Source: G963720475 sp963720475
GTDB lineage: Bacteria > Actinomycetota > Thermoleophilia > Solirubrobacterales > Thermoleophilaceae
Assembly: GCA_963720475.1 (NCBI GenBank)
Contig: OY970394.1
Span: 310,001-374,000 of the forward strand
Direction of reading: 5' to 3'
Length of the DNA stretch: 64,000 nt
Each line of letters opens with the position of its first letter. Positions within the stretch are counted from its first letter, which is position 1. The notes beneath the pieces are model-generated. The model did no database searches. It saw only the letters and a program-made list of their open reading frames with translations, and was not told the origin of the DNA. A program made the position numbers and the translations under genes. Positions 1 to 7,881 of the stretch are shown here, piece after piece.

Positions 1-616
1 CCGTCTGGCCCACGTTCGGAAGGCCGAGAGTCGGGCACTCCGGCAGCGCGGCCCGCTGCCCCGACCCGCTCACGAGCGTGATCCGCGGCAGGCCGACCCC
101 GCCGGTCTCGTCGCGGCCGGCGTCGGGCGTGTAGATCCGGATCGTGAAAAGGACTGACGACGAGGACGAGCCGTTCGCGCCGGCGTAGAGCGTGTTCGGC
201 GCCCGCCCACCGGCCGGTGGTGGGGCCTCGACGACGCGCAGGGTGTAGGAGCGATTCGCGGTCGTGCGGTCGGCGCCCTTGAGGAAGGGGTTCGACGAGC
301 CGGCGTCCGGGGCGATCTCGACGTCAGCGACCGCGTCGATCGGAAGCAGGCGGTTGTAGGTGTGGAACGACAGATAGCGCGCGTGCGGGTAGCGGCCCTT
401 GATCTCGATGTGGCCCCCGGGCGGGATCGGCAGCAGCCCGTTCCAGTACTTCGCCGCCTGATCCGGGTAGAGCGCGTTGATCTGGTCGCCCGAGAGCTTC
501 GTGGTCCAACCACAGTCGCGCGTCGGCGGCTCGGCGGCCGCTACGCTCGCCGGCACGGCGAGCGCGACCGCCGTCCCCAGTCCCCAACCCAACAGCCCGA
601 GTGCTCGCCTGCCCAT
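1..616 (-). CDS. Secreted protein of unknown function (3' end outside window)
   Basis: Reading the minus strand from an ATG at 616 gives 205 codons without a stop up to the window edge, so the C-terminus is missing. The product begins with MGRRALGLLGWGLGTAVALA and an AxA-like cleavage region near residue 28 (Sec signal peptide), then a mature part with motifs such as GHIEIKGRYPHARYLSF and a later stretch of Ser residues. The GRYPHARY part recalls exported actinobacterial proteins of uncharacterised families, but I cannot name a domain. It is divergent from the SDR starting at 676, with 59 bp between them for both promoters. Longer frames on the opposite strand here are rich in Arg/Ser and look like shadows. 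Function unknown; that this is a real secreted coding region is likely. Confidence 0.7.
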   Translation of the reverse strand, partial: MGRRALGLLGWGLGTAVALAVPASVAAAEPPTRDCGWTTKLSGDQINALYPDQAAKYWNGLLPIPPGGHIEIKGRYPHARYLSFHTYNRLLPIDAVADVEIAPDAGSSNPFLKGADRTTANRSYTLRVVEAPPPAGGRAPNTLYAGANGSSSSSVLFTIRIYTPDAGRDETGGVGLPRITLVSGSGQRAALPECPTLGLPNVGQT

Positions 617-675
617 CGCCACCCGAGCGTAGCGCGGTGCCGCATATGCTGCGCCCAACCGGACGAAGGGGTGAG

Positions 676-1525
676 ATGGCTGACGCGAAGGTTGTACTGA
701 TCACCGGCTGCTCGACGGGAATCGGGCGCTCGACCGCCGAACTGCTCGCGGAGCGCGGCCACAAGGTCTACGCGACCGCGCGTAAGACGGCGGACATCGA
801 GGACCTGAAGGCGAAGGGCTGCGAGACGCTCGCGCTCGACGTCTGCGACGAGGGATCGATGGCGGCCGCCGTCAACCACGGTAGAGAGCGCCGAGGGCGC
901 GATCGGCGCGCTCGTGAACAACGCCGGCTACAGCCAGTCGGGCGCGGTCGAGACCGTGCCGATGGACGACGTCCGGCGCCAGTTCGAGACAAACGTCTTC
1001 GGCCTGATGAGGATGTGCCAGCTCGTGCTGCCAAAGATGCGCGCGGCCGGCTGGGGGCGGATCGTCAACATCAGCTCGATCGGCGGCAAGGTCGTCTTCC
1101 CCGGCGGCGGCGTGTACCACGGCACGAAGCACGCGGTCGAGGCGCTCTCGGACGCACTGCGGTGGGAGACGCGCGAGTTCGGCGTCGACGTGGTGATCAT
1201 CGAGCCCGGGCTGATCAAGACCGAGTTCGCCAACCGGGTCGTCAGCGAGATGGACGTGGTCGACCAAGGGTCGGGCGACTACGGCCGCTTCAATGCGGCC
1301 GTCGCAAAGTTGACCTCCGAGGCCTACGACGGCCCGTTCGGAAAGCTCGGCGGCGGGCCCGAGACGGTCGCTGTGAAGGTCGCGCGCGCGATCGAGGCCG
1401 GGCGGCCGCGGACGCGCTACAGCGTGACCCCGTCGGCGAAGCTCATCCTCTTCAACCGCAAGCTGATGACCGACCGCATGTGGGATGCGTTCACCGGGAC
1501 CCAGTACCCGAAGGTGAAGCCGTGA
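676..1525 (+). pseudogene. Short-chain dehydrogenase/reductase, disrupted by a frameshift
   Basis: The N-terminal part (from ATG 676) carries the Rossmann motif TGCSTGIG. The rest, in another frame, carries VNNAGYS, the catalytic Ser region NISSIGG and YHGTK, ending at TGA 1523-1525. The frames join at about 874-881: deleting one C from AACCACGGTA would give AAVNTVESAEGAIGALVNN, the expected alpha helix and NNAG strand. All catalytic motifs of a classical SDR of about 280 residues are therefore present but in two frames. It is either a recent single-base disruption or a sequencing/assembly error. The downstream oxidoreductase starts at 1522 inside the stop codon (GTGA overlap), so the two genes were translationally coupled. 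Family would be an NAD(P)H-dependent alcohol/ketone oxidoreductase; substrate unknown. Confidence 0.8.
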
Positions 1526-2520
1526 AGGCAGTCGTCATCACGAAGAAGGGGCCGCCCGACGTCCTCAAGGTCGAGGAGCGTCCGGACCCGCAGCCGTCCG
1601 CGGGCGAGGTGCTCGTGGACGTGAAGGCGTCGGGGATCAACTTCGCCGACCTGATGGCTCGGCTCGGCTTCTATCCCGACGCGCCGCCGCTGCCCGCGAT
1701 CGTCGGCTACGAGGTTGCCGGCACGGTCGAGGCGCTCGGCGAGGGCGTGAGCGGGTTCTCCGTCGGCGACCGCGTGATGGCCGGTACCCGTTTCGGCGGC
1801 TACGCATCGAAGGCCGCCGCGCCGGCGGAAACGACGATGCCGCTGCCGGAGCGGATGTCGTTCGAGCAGGGAGCGGCGGTGTTCGTCAACTACCTCACCG
1901 CGTGGGCGGCGCTGGTCCGCTTCGGCAACGTCTATGCGGGCGAGCGCGTGCTGATCCAGGCCGCGGCCGGCGGCGTGGGGATCGCCGCCACGCAGATCGC
2001 GAAGTCGCTCGGCGCGGAGATCTGGGGCACCGCCTCGCCGTCGAAGCACGAGGCGATCCGCGGCTTCGGCGTGGACCACCCGCTCGATTACACGCGCGCG
2101 GGCTGGGAGCGCGACGTGCCGAAACTCGACCTGGTGATGGACGCCATCGGCGGCAAGAGCTTCCGCCGCAGCTACGACCTGCTCCGCGGAGGCGGGCGGG
2201 CCGTCTTCTTCGGCGCCTCGTCGGTCGTATCGGGCGAGCGGCGGAACTTCGTCTCGGCGGCGAAGGCAGCGCTGCAGATGCCGCGCTTCAACCTGATCAA
2301 GCAGATGTCGGCGTCGAAGACCGTGATCGGGTTGAACGCGCTGACGCTGTGGGACGAGCTCGACTCGCTCGAGCCCTACATCGCGGAGCTGCGCAAGCTG
2401 ATCGACGACGGCACGATCGAGCCGGTCGTCGCGAAGGCGTTCCCGTTCGAGCAGGCACCCGACGCCCACCGCTTCATCACGGAGCGGCGCAACGTCGGGA
2501 AAGTTGTTCTGACGCCCTAA
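1522..2520 (+). CDS. Zinc-independent quinone oxidoreductase (MDR, VAT1-like)
   Basis: A 332-residue medium-chain dehydrogenase/reductase starting at GTG 1522, overlapping the SDR stop by four bases. The N-terminal GroES-like domain (about 1-120) has ASGINFADLMARLGFYP and GYEVAGTVEALG, typical of NADPH:quinone reductases and VAT1-like proteins. The Rossmann domain carries AAAGGVGIAATQIAKSLGA for NADPH binding. The Cys/His zinc ligands of alcohol dehydrogenases are absent, so reduction of quinones or enones with NADPH is expected. The last four bases overlap the stop of the convergent aldehyde dehydrogenase. Context (SDR, aldehyde dehydrogenase, WS/DGAT) suggests carbonyl or lipid metabolism, but the substrate cannot be read from sequence. 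Confidence 0.88.
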   Translation: MKAVVITKKGPPDVLKVEERPDPQPSAGEVLVDVKASGINFADLMARLGFYPDAPPLPAIVGYEVAGTVEALGEGVSGFSVGDRVMAGTRFGGYASKAAAPAETTMPLPERMSFEQGAAVFVNYLTAWAALVRFGNVYAGERVLIQAAAGGVGIAATQIAKSLGAEIWGTASPSKHEAIRGFGVDHPLDYTRAGWERDVPKLDLVMDAIGGKSFRRSYDLLRGGGRAVFFGASSVVSGERRNFVSAAKAALQMPRFNLIKQMSASKTVIGLNALTLWDELDSLEPYIAELRKLIDDGTIEPVVAKAFPFEQAPDAHRFITERRNVGKVVLTP

Positions 2521-4085
2521 GCCTTCGGGGCCCTGCCGTACAGCAGCTTGATCATCTTCCCCATCACCTTGGTAGTGCGCGCGCTGTAGGGGAACATATG
2601 CGGATCGCGCTTCGGCGTGATCTTGGGCGAGATCGACAGCGCCTGCTGGCGCGTGTACTTGCGGATGCCGCCCGGCCCGTGGCGGAAGCCCACGCCCGAC
2701 GTCTTCCAGCCGCCCATCGGCAGACCGAGCGCGCCGTATGAGATCTGGTGGTCGTTGACGAGCACGCTGCCGGCCTCGACCCGCCGCGCGACCTTCTCAC
2801 CGCGCACCGTGTCCTTCGTCCACACCGACGCCATCAGCCCGTACGGGGAGTCGTTCGCGAGCTCGAGCGCCTGCTCCTCGTCGCGCACCCGCATCACGGG
2901 CAGCGTCGGGCCGAACGTCTCGTCGTTCATGCAGGTCATCGAGTGGTCGACGTCGACCATCAGCGTCGGCTCCCAGTAGTCGCCTGAGCCTTCGGCGCGC
3001 TTGCCGCCGGTGACGATGCGGGCGCCCTTCTGCTTGGCGTCCTCGACGTGCGACTCGATCGTCTCGATCTGCGGCGGGAAGATGATCGCCCCGACGTCGA
3101 CGTCGAAGTTTGGGCTCGGCTTGCCCTGCCGCAGCGCCTTCATCTTCTCGGTCACCTTGCCGACGAACTCGTCGTAGACAGGCTCCTCGACGTAGACGCG
3201 CTCGACCGAGATGCACGTCTGGCCTGAGTTCTGCATGCCGTAGTAGACGGCCGCGTTGGCGGCGCGCTCGAGGTCGGCGTCGCGCAGGACGATCATCGGG
3301 TCCTTGCCGCCGAGCTCGAGGCTCACGGGCGTCAGCGTCTCCGCCGCGCGCTGCATCACCTTCTTGCCGGTCTTCGTCGACCCCGTGAACATGATGAAGT
3401 CGACCTCGTCGACGAGCGCGGCACCGGTCTCACCGGCGCCGGTCGCTACCTGGTAGACGTCGTCGGGCATGCCGCACTCCTTCAGCGCCTCCTCCATCAG
3501 GAGCGAGGTGAGCGGCGTGACCTCGGAGGGCTTGAGCACGACCGAGTTCCCGGCCATCAGCGCGGGGATGCAGTCGCCGAACGAGTTCGCCAGCGGGTAG
3601 TTCCACGGCCCGATCACGCCGACAACGCCGACGGGCTCGTAGCGGATCAGCAGCTTGCGGCCGAGCGTGAACGGCGAGCCGCCCTTGATCCGCTCCTCGG
3701 AGAGGTAGCCCTCGGCGTGCTTCGCCCAGTGGTTGAGCGCGATCGCGAGGTAGCCGAGCTCCATCGAGAGCACGTCGTTGAAGGTCTTGCCGGTCTCCTT
3801 GATCTCGACCTCGGCGATCCGCTCGCCGTTGTCGAGCACCCACTTGCGCATCCGCTCCATGACCTTGCGCCGGCCGGCGAAGCCGAGCGCCTCCCACCCG
3901 GGCTGGGCGGCACGCGCGCGCGCGACGATCTGCTTGACCTCGTCCGCGCTCATGTCCGGGACGTGGGCGACGACCTCTCCGGTCGCCGGGTTCTCGACCG
4001 CGAGGCCACCTGCGCCGCCGTTGGCGCCTGCGCCGTTGCCTGACGCGACCTCTTGATCGACGGTGCCGGGCGTGCTCTCGGTCAT
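2517..4085 (-). CDS. NAD(P)-dependent aldehyde dehydrogenase family protein
   Basis: A full-length 522-residue ALDH-superfamily enzyme. The chosen ATG (4085) has GAGGAG a few bases upstream; an in-frame start at 4127 would add 14 residues that look unlike coding sequence. Visible landmarks are GPWNYPLANSFGD, the cofactor loop FTGSTKTGKKV, the general-base Glu257 in LELGGKDP and the nucleophile Cys291 in SGQTCISVER, with the normal 34-residue E-to-C spacing. Residues 14-27 are a Gly/Ala/Asn-rich N-terminal extension. It should oxidise an aldehyde to the acid through a thiohemiacetal. It resembles succinate-semialdehyde or fatty/aromatic aldehyde dehydrogenases; substrate open. A short inverted repeat lies just upstream. 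Confidence 0.93.
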   Translation of the reverse strand: MTESTPGTVDQEVASGNGAGANGGAGGLAVENPATGEVVAHVPDMSADEVKQIVARARAAQPGWEALGFAGRRKVMERMRKWVLDNGERIAEVEIKETGKTFNDVLSMELGYLAIALNHWAKHAEGYLSEERIKGGSPFTLGRKLLIRYEPVGVVGVIGPWNYPLANSFGDCIPALMAGNSVVLKPSEVTPLTSLLMEEALKECGMPDDVYQVATGAGETGAALVDEVDFIMFTGSTKTGKKVMQRAAETLTPVSLELGGKDPMIVLRDADLERAANAAVYYGMQNSGQTCISVERVYVEEPVYDEFVGKVTEKMKALRQGKPSPNFDVDVGAIIFPPQIETIESHVEDAKQKGARIVTGGKRAEGSGDYWEPTLMVDVDHSMTCMNDETFGPTLPVMRVRDEEQALELANDSPYGLMASVWTKDTVRGEKVARRVEAGSVLVNDHQISYGALGLPMGGWKTSGVGFRHGPGGIRKYTRQQALSISPKITPKRDPHMFPYSARTTKVMGKMIKLLYGRAPKA

Positions 4086-4111
4086 GCTGCTCTCCTCGCT
4101 CGCTGGGGCCA

Positions 4112-4127
4112 TTGGCCGTATGGCCAA
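4112..4127 (-). promoter_or_regulatory. Inverted repeat upstream of aldehyde dehydrogenase (possible operator)
   Basis: TTGGCC-GTAT-GGCCAA is a 6-bp perfect inverted repeat with a 4-bp spacer, 27 bp upstream of the aldehyde dehydrogenase ATG. Read on the minus strand it follows TAGTTT (about 4128-4133), which could act as a -10 element, so a bound protein would cover the start of transcription. It is seen as a symmetric site only; the binding protein is unknown. Confidence 0.35.
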
Positions 4128-4148
4128 AAACTACCGCACAAGGGGGAA

Positions 4149-4823
4149 TCAGACGGTAATCAGCATCACGACGGAGGCAACGAACACCAGCGCCCCCGTC
4201 CCGAGCGTGCCGATCCGCACCTTGTAGCGCGGCGTAACGCCTGAGATACCCCAGAGGAAGAGCGCCGTAGCGAGAAAAACCGTGATCAGCGTGTAGCGGT
4301 CGCCGGTGTCGTCGAAGTCCTTCGCCTCGTCGAACTTCTTGACCGCCTGACGATCCTGCTCGTACCCCTGACCGAGCCCGGCGCTCCGGTAGGCCGGGTT
4401 CTCCTCGAAGAACGGGCTCGCGGGGCGCGGGTTCTGCTCCTCCCACCACTTGAGCTGCGCCAGCAGGTCGGGACCCATCAGGCCCTCCTTGATCAACTTC
4501 GCCTGCTGCTTGTCGCCGCGATTGAGTGTGCGTGCGTATTCGATGAACAGCGTCCGGTCCTCGACGAGTTGCTGATTGGCCGCGGTGAACGACTGGTTGG
4601 CCTGGTCGCCCAGCCGAATGCCCTCGTTGAACGCCTTGATCGAGTCGCCGTCGTTCAGCTCGGCCTGGTAGGCGGCGAATGCGGTCATCGCGGCGGCGAG
4701 GCCGAGCAGCGTCGCGATCAGGACCGGGAACGCCGGGCGCCCGGCGGAGTCCTTCAGGTCGTCCGGGAGGTCGCCCGGCCTGCGGAACATCCGGCTGACG
4801 AGGGCTTGGCGGGTCGGCTTCAC
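4149..4823 (-). CDS. Membrane protein of unknown function, three predicted helices
   Basis: A 224-residue protein starting at GTG 4823. A hydrophobic segment lies at about residues 33-52 (FPVLIATLLGLAAAMTAFAA), followed by a roughly 120-residue hydrophilic helical region rich in Gln, Lys and Asp (YQAELNDGDSIKAFNEG onward), then two more helices at about 176-195 and 203-223. The layout of one helix, a long soluble domain and a terminal hairpin resembles uncharacterised DUF4337-like membrane proteins, but I do not claim membership. It is transcribed toward the aldehyde dehydrogenase (63 bp to its start) and divergent from the MFS exporter at 4879. No catalytic motif is seen. Confidence 0.75.
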   Translation of the reverse strand: MKPTRQALVSRMFRRPGDLPDDLKDSAGRPAFPVLIATLLGLAAAMTAFAAYQAELNDGDSIKAFNEGIRLGDQANQSFTAANQQLVEDRTLFIEYARTLNRGDKQQAKLIKEGLMGPDLLAQLKWWEEQNPRPASPFFEENPAYRSAGLGQGYEQDRQAVKKFDEAKDFDDTGDRYTLITVFLATALFLWGISGVTPRYKVRIGTLGTGALVFVASVVMLITV

Positions 4824-4878
4824 GGGCGGCGAAACCTAACGCCTCAGCCCGGGCCACTCCGCCCGATAGCCTCCCCGA

Positions 4879-6432
4879 GTGCCACCCGAGCGGGTGAACC
4901 CGCCAGCCGAGGAGCTGTACGCCCGCAAGTGGCGGATCTTCGCCGTGACGATGGTCGGCCTCTTCATGGCGCTGATCGACGTCACGATCGTGAACATCTC
5001 GATCCCCGAGCTGCAGCGCGAGCTCGACGCGCCGGTGGACACGGTCTCGTGGGTGTTGAACGCCTACAACATCGTCTTCGCGGTGCTGCTCGTGGCGATG
5101 GGGCGACTGGCCGATCAGTTCGGCCGCAAGCGCTTCTTCATCGGCGGGCTCGCCGTTTTCACGCTCGGCTCGCTCCTGTGCGCGCTCGCGGGAACGATCG
5201 ACGCGCTGATCGCGTTCCGCGTCGTCCAGGGGGTCGGCGCCGGGATGCTCGCGCCGATTGCGCTCGCGACGACGGCGCTCGTCTTCCCACCGCACCAGCG
5301 CGGGCTCGGTCTCGCGCTGATGGCCGTCGTCGCGAACGTGGCGGCTGCGCTCGGACCCGTCATCGGGGGCGTGCTGCTCGAGACGGCGAGCTGGCACTGG
5401 ATCTTCGCGATCAACGTCCCGATCGGGCTGATCGGGATCGCGCTCGCGCTCGAGGTGATGCCGGAGAGCTTCGACCTCCAAGCGGGGCGAAGGGTGGACG
5501 CCTGGGGAATGCTGACGATCGGCGGGTCGGTCTTCTGCCTCACGTACGCGCTCGTCGAGGGGAACGACCTCGGCTGGGGCTCGCCGACGATCGTCGGGCT
5601 GCTCGCCGGCTCGGTGCTGCTCGGGGGGGCATTTGCGCTCTCGCAGCGGTTCGGCCGCTCGCCGATGCTGACGCGCTCGCTCGTCCGCAACCGCCAGTTC
5701 GTCGGCGCGTGCGTGGCGTTCGTCGCGTTCGCGATCGCGATGATGGGGATGCTCTTCCTCGCCGTGATCGCGTTCGTCGAACTGTGGGGCTACTCACCGC
5801 TCGACGCCGCGTTCGCGATCTCGCCGGTGGCGATCATGGGGTTCCTCGTCTCGCCGATCGTCGGCCGCTTCCTCGACCACGTTCCGCCGCGCGTGTTCGG
5901 GATCCCTGCGCTCGCGGCGATGGTCGGCGGCCTGTGGTGGTTCTCGTCGTTCCCGACGGAGCCCGACTATCTCGCGGTGCTGCCGCCGCTCGTGCTCGTC
6001 GGGCTCGGCGTGGGGATCATGTTCCCCGTCCTGAACGTCGGCGCGATGGGCTCGATCGCGGGCCAGGAGCTCGGGTTGGGGTCGGGCATCGTCAACACCT
6101 CGCGCCAGGTCGGCTTCGCCCTCGGCGTGGCGATCCTCGTCGCGGTCTTCACCGGCTCCCTGACCGGGAACGTGGCCGCCGAGCGGGCGGCGGCCGGCGG
6201 CGAAGCGGGGGGTGCCAAGACGGAGCAGGCGGCGCCGCGCGACCCGGCCGCACGCGAGGCCGAGGCCGACGCTCGCGAGGACGTGCGCGACGCCTTCGGG
6301 GCGGCATGGCGGGTGGCCGCGCTGTTCGCGCTCGTGGCGCTCCCGTTCACGCTCGCGTTGCGTTCGCCGCCGGTACGGCTGGGCGCAGGGACGGACCCAA
6401 GAGCGGCGGCCGCTCCTGCGGAGACTGGGTAG
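4879..6432 (+). CDS. MFS transporter, DHA2/EmrB-QacA family exporter
   Basis: A 517-residue protein from GTG 4879 with about 14 hydrophobic segments, the size and layout of proton-driven drug:H+ antiporters of the DHA2 family. Helix 1 contains GLFMALIDVTIVNISIPEL, matching the family pattern of an Asp followed by TIVNVALP. The A-like motif GRLADQFGRKRFF lies between helices 2 and 3. A hydrophilic Ala/Glu-rich stretch (about 435-475) sits before the last helix. The WS/DGAT gene starts nine bases after the stop, so the two are probably cotranscribed, which hints at export of a lipophilic compound. Substrate not determinable. Confidence 0.9.
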   Translation: MPPERVNPPAEELYARKWRIFAVTMVGLFMALIDVTIVNISIPELQRELDAPVDTVSWVLNAYNIVFAVLLVAMGRLADQFGRKRFFIGGLAVFTLGSLLCALAGTIDALIAFRVVQGVGAGMLAPIALATTALVFPPHQRGLGLALMAVVANVAAALGPVIGGVLLETASWHWIFAINVPIGLIGIALALEVMPESFDLQAGRRVDAWGMLTIGGSVFCLTYALVEGNDLGWGSPTIVGLLAGSVLLGGAFALSQRFGRSPMLTRSLVRNRQFVGACVAFVAFAIAMMGMLFLAVIAFVELWGYSPLDAAFAISPVAIMGFLVSPIVGRFLDHVPPRVFGIPALAAMVGGLWWFSSFPTEPDYLAVLPPLVLVGLGVGIMFPVLNVGAMGSIAGQELGLGSGIVNTSRQVGFALGVAILVAVFTGSLTGNVAAERAAAGGEAGGAKTEQAAPRDPAAREAEADAREDVRDAFGAAWRVAALFALVALPFTLALRSPPVRLGAGTDPRAAAAPAETG

Positions 6433-6441
6433 GCTCGCGGC

Positions 6442-7872
6442 GTGACCGTCCAGCACATGGACCGCCTGACCGCGATCGACGCGTCCTTCCTCGCCCAGGA
6501 GCGCGAGGGCTCGCACATGCACGTCGGCGGGCTGATGATCTTCGAGGGCCCGACGCCCGCGCGCGGGGAGTTCATCGCGCACATCGAGTCACGGCTGCAC
6601 CTCGTCCCCCGCTACCGGCAGAAGCTCGCGGTACCGCGCTTCGAGATGGGGCGCCCGCTGTGGGTCGACGACCCGCGCTTCAACATCGAGTACCACATCC
6701 GCCACACCGCGCTACCGGCGCCGGGTGGGATCGAGCAGCTGCGCCTGCTCGCCGCGCGGATCTTCTCCCAGCAGCTGGACCGCTCGAAGCCGCTGTGGGA
6801 GACGTGGCTCGTCGAGGGGATGGATGACGGCCGGTTCGCGCTGATCTCGAAGACGCATCACTCACTCGTGGACGGCGTCTCGGGCGTGGACCTCTCCACG
6901 GTGCTGTTCGACGTCGAGCCGGTGCCGTCGGAGCCACCCGAGCCGGACGAGGAATGGATCCCGGCGCCCGAACCGTCCGAGGCGGAACTGGTCGCCGAGG
7001 GAGTGAAGGGCCTGATCCGCCGGCCGGCGGAGATCGCCGGCAGCGTCGTCGACGCCGTCCAGCATCCCGATCGGACCGTCGGCGGCGCGCGCGAGGCGGC
7101 GGAGGGCATCGGCGAGGTCGCTTGGGGCATCATCAACCGGCCGCCGGAGACGCCGCTCAACGTGCCGATCGGGCCGCACCGCCGGATCTACTGGGTGCGC
7201 ACCGAGCTCGGCGAGCTGAAGCAGATCAAGAACGCGCTCGACGGCACGGTCAACGACGTTTTCCTGACCGTCGTGACGGGCGCGCTTGCGCGCTGGCTGC
7301 GCACGCGCGGCGTCCGCACCGAGGGGCTCGAGCTGCGCGGCTGCGTGCCGGTGTCGGTGCGCGCCGAGTCCGAGCACGGGCAGCTCGGCAACAAGATCAC
7401 GATGATGGCCTGTCCGCTGCCGGTCTACGCCGACAACCCCGAGCAGCGCTTCGAGATCATCTCCGACGCGATGCACCACCTGAAGGAGTCGAAGCAGGCG
7501 CTCGGCGCGGAGGTCATCGCCGAACTGCAGGACTTCGCACCGCCGACCGTGTTCGCGCAGGCGTCGCGGCTGAACTTCTCGAGCCGCGTCTACAACCTGC
7601 TCGTCACGAACGTGCCCGGTCCGCAGTTCCCGCTCTACCTGCTCGGTCGGGAGCTGCACGAGCTCATCCCGATCCCGTTCCTCGCCCCGGACAAGGCGCT
7701 CGCCGTGGCGATCATGAGCTACAACGGCCACGCCGTGGTCGGTTTGATGGGCGACTACGACGCGATGCCGGACCTCGACGTCTTCGCCGGCTACATCGAG
7801 GACGCGATCTCGGAGTTGAGCGAGGTCGCGGGGACGGACCGGCGCGAGCCGGCGCCGACCCCCAGCGGCTAG
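6442..7872 (+). CDS. Wax ester synthase/diacylglycerol acyltransferase (WS/DGAT)
   Basis: A 476-residue bacterial WS/DGAT-family acyltransferase, which esterifies long-chain alcohols or diacylglycerol with acyl-CoA to make wax esters or triacylglycerol. The catalytic HHxxxDG motif is HHSLVDG at residues 139-145, preceded by PLWETW. The N-terminus has the family signature MDRLTAIDASFL, and GTVNDVFLTVVTGAL and NVPGP are conserved C-terminal landmarks. The GTG start at 6442 lies nine bases after the MFS exporter stop. Neighbouring dehydrogenases could feed alcohols or aldehydes to it. Length and motifs are intact, so activity is expected; the preferred acceptor is unknown. Confidence 0.94.
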   Translation: MTVQHMDRLTAIDASFLAQEREGSHMHVGGLMIFEGPTPARGEFIAHIESRLHLVPRYRQKLAVPRFEMGRPLWVDDPRFNIEYHIRHTALPAPGGIEQLRLLAARIFSQQLDRSKPLWETWLVEGMDDGRFALISKTHHSLVDGVSGVDLSTVLFDVEPVPSEPPEPDEEWIPAPEPSEAELVAEGVKGLIRRPAEIAGSVVDAVQHPDRTVGGAREAAEGIGEVAWGIINRPPETPLNVPIGPHRRIYWVRTELGELKQIKNALDGTVNDVFLTVVTGALARWLRTRGVRTEGLELRGCVPVSVRAESEHGQLGNKITMMACPLPVYADNPEQRFEIISDAMHHLKESKQALGAEVIAELQDFAPPTVFAQASRLNFSSRVYNLLVTNVPGPQFPLYLLGRELHELIPIPFLAPDKALAVAIMSYNGHAVVGLMGDYDAMPDLDVFAGYIEDAISELSEVAGTDRREPAPTPSG

Positions 7873-7881
7873 GTCACAGCG

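Noticed and set aside
3430..5481. A 683-codon open frame on the minus strand over the aldehyde dehydrogenase, membrane protein and MFS genes
   Set aside because: Its product is Arg/Asp/His-rich, and it crosses genes with clear domains in other frames; in high-GC DNA such shadows are common.
4569..6827. A 752-codon plus-strand frame over the MFS and WS/DGAT genes
   Set aside because: Arg/Ala-rich product with no domain; both real genes read in different frames with conserved motifs.
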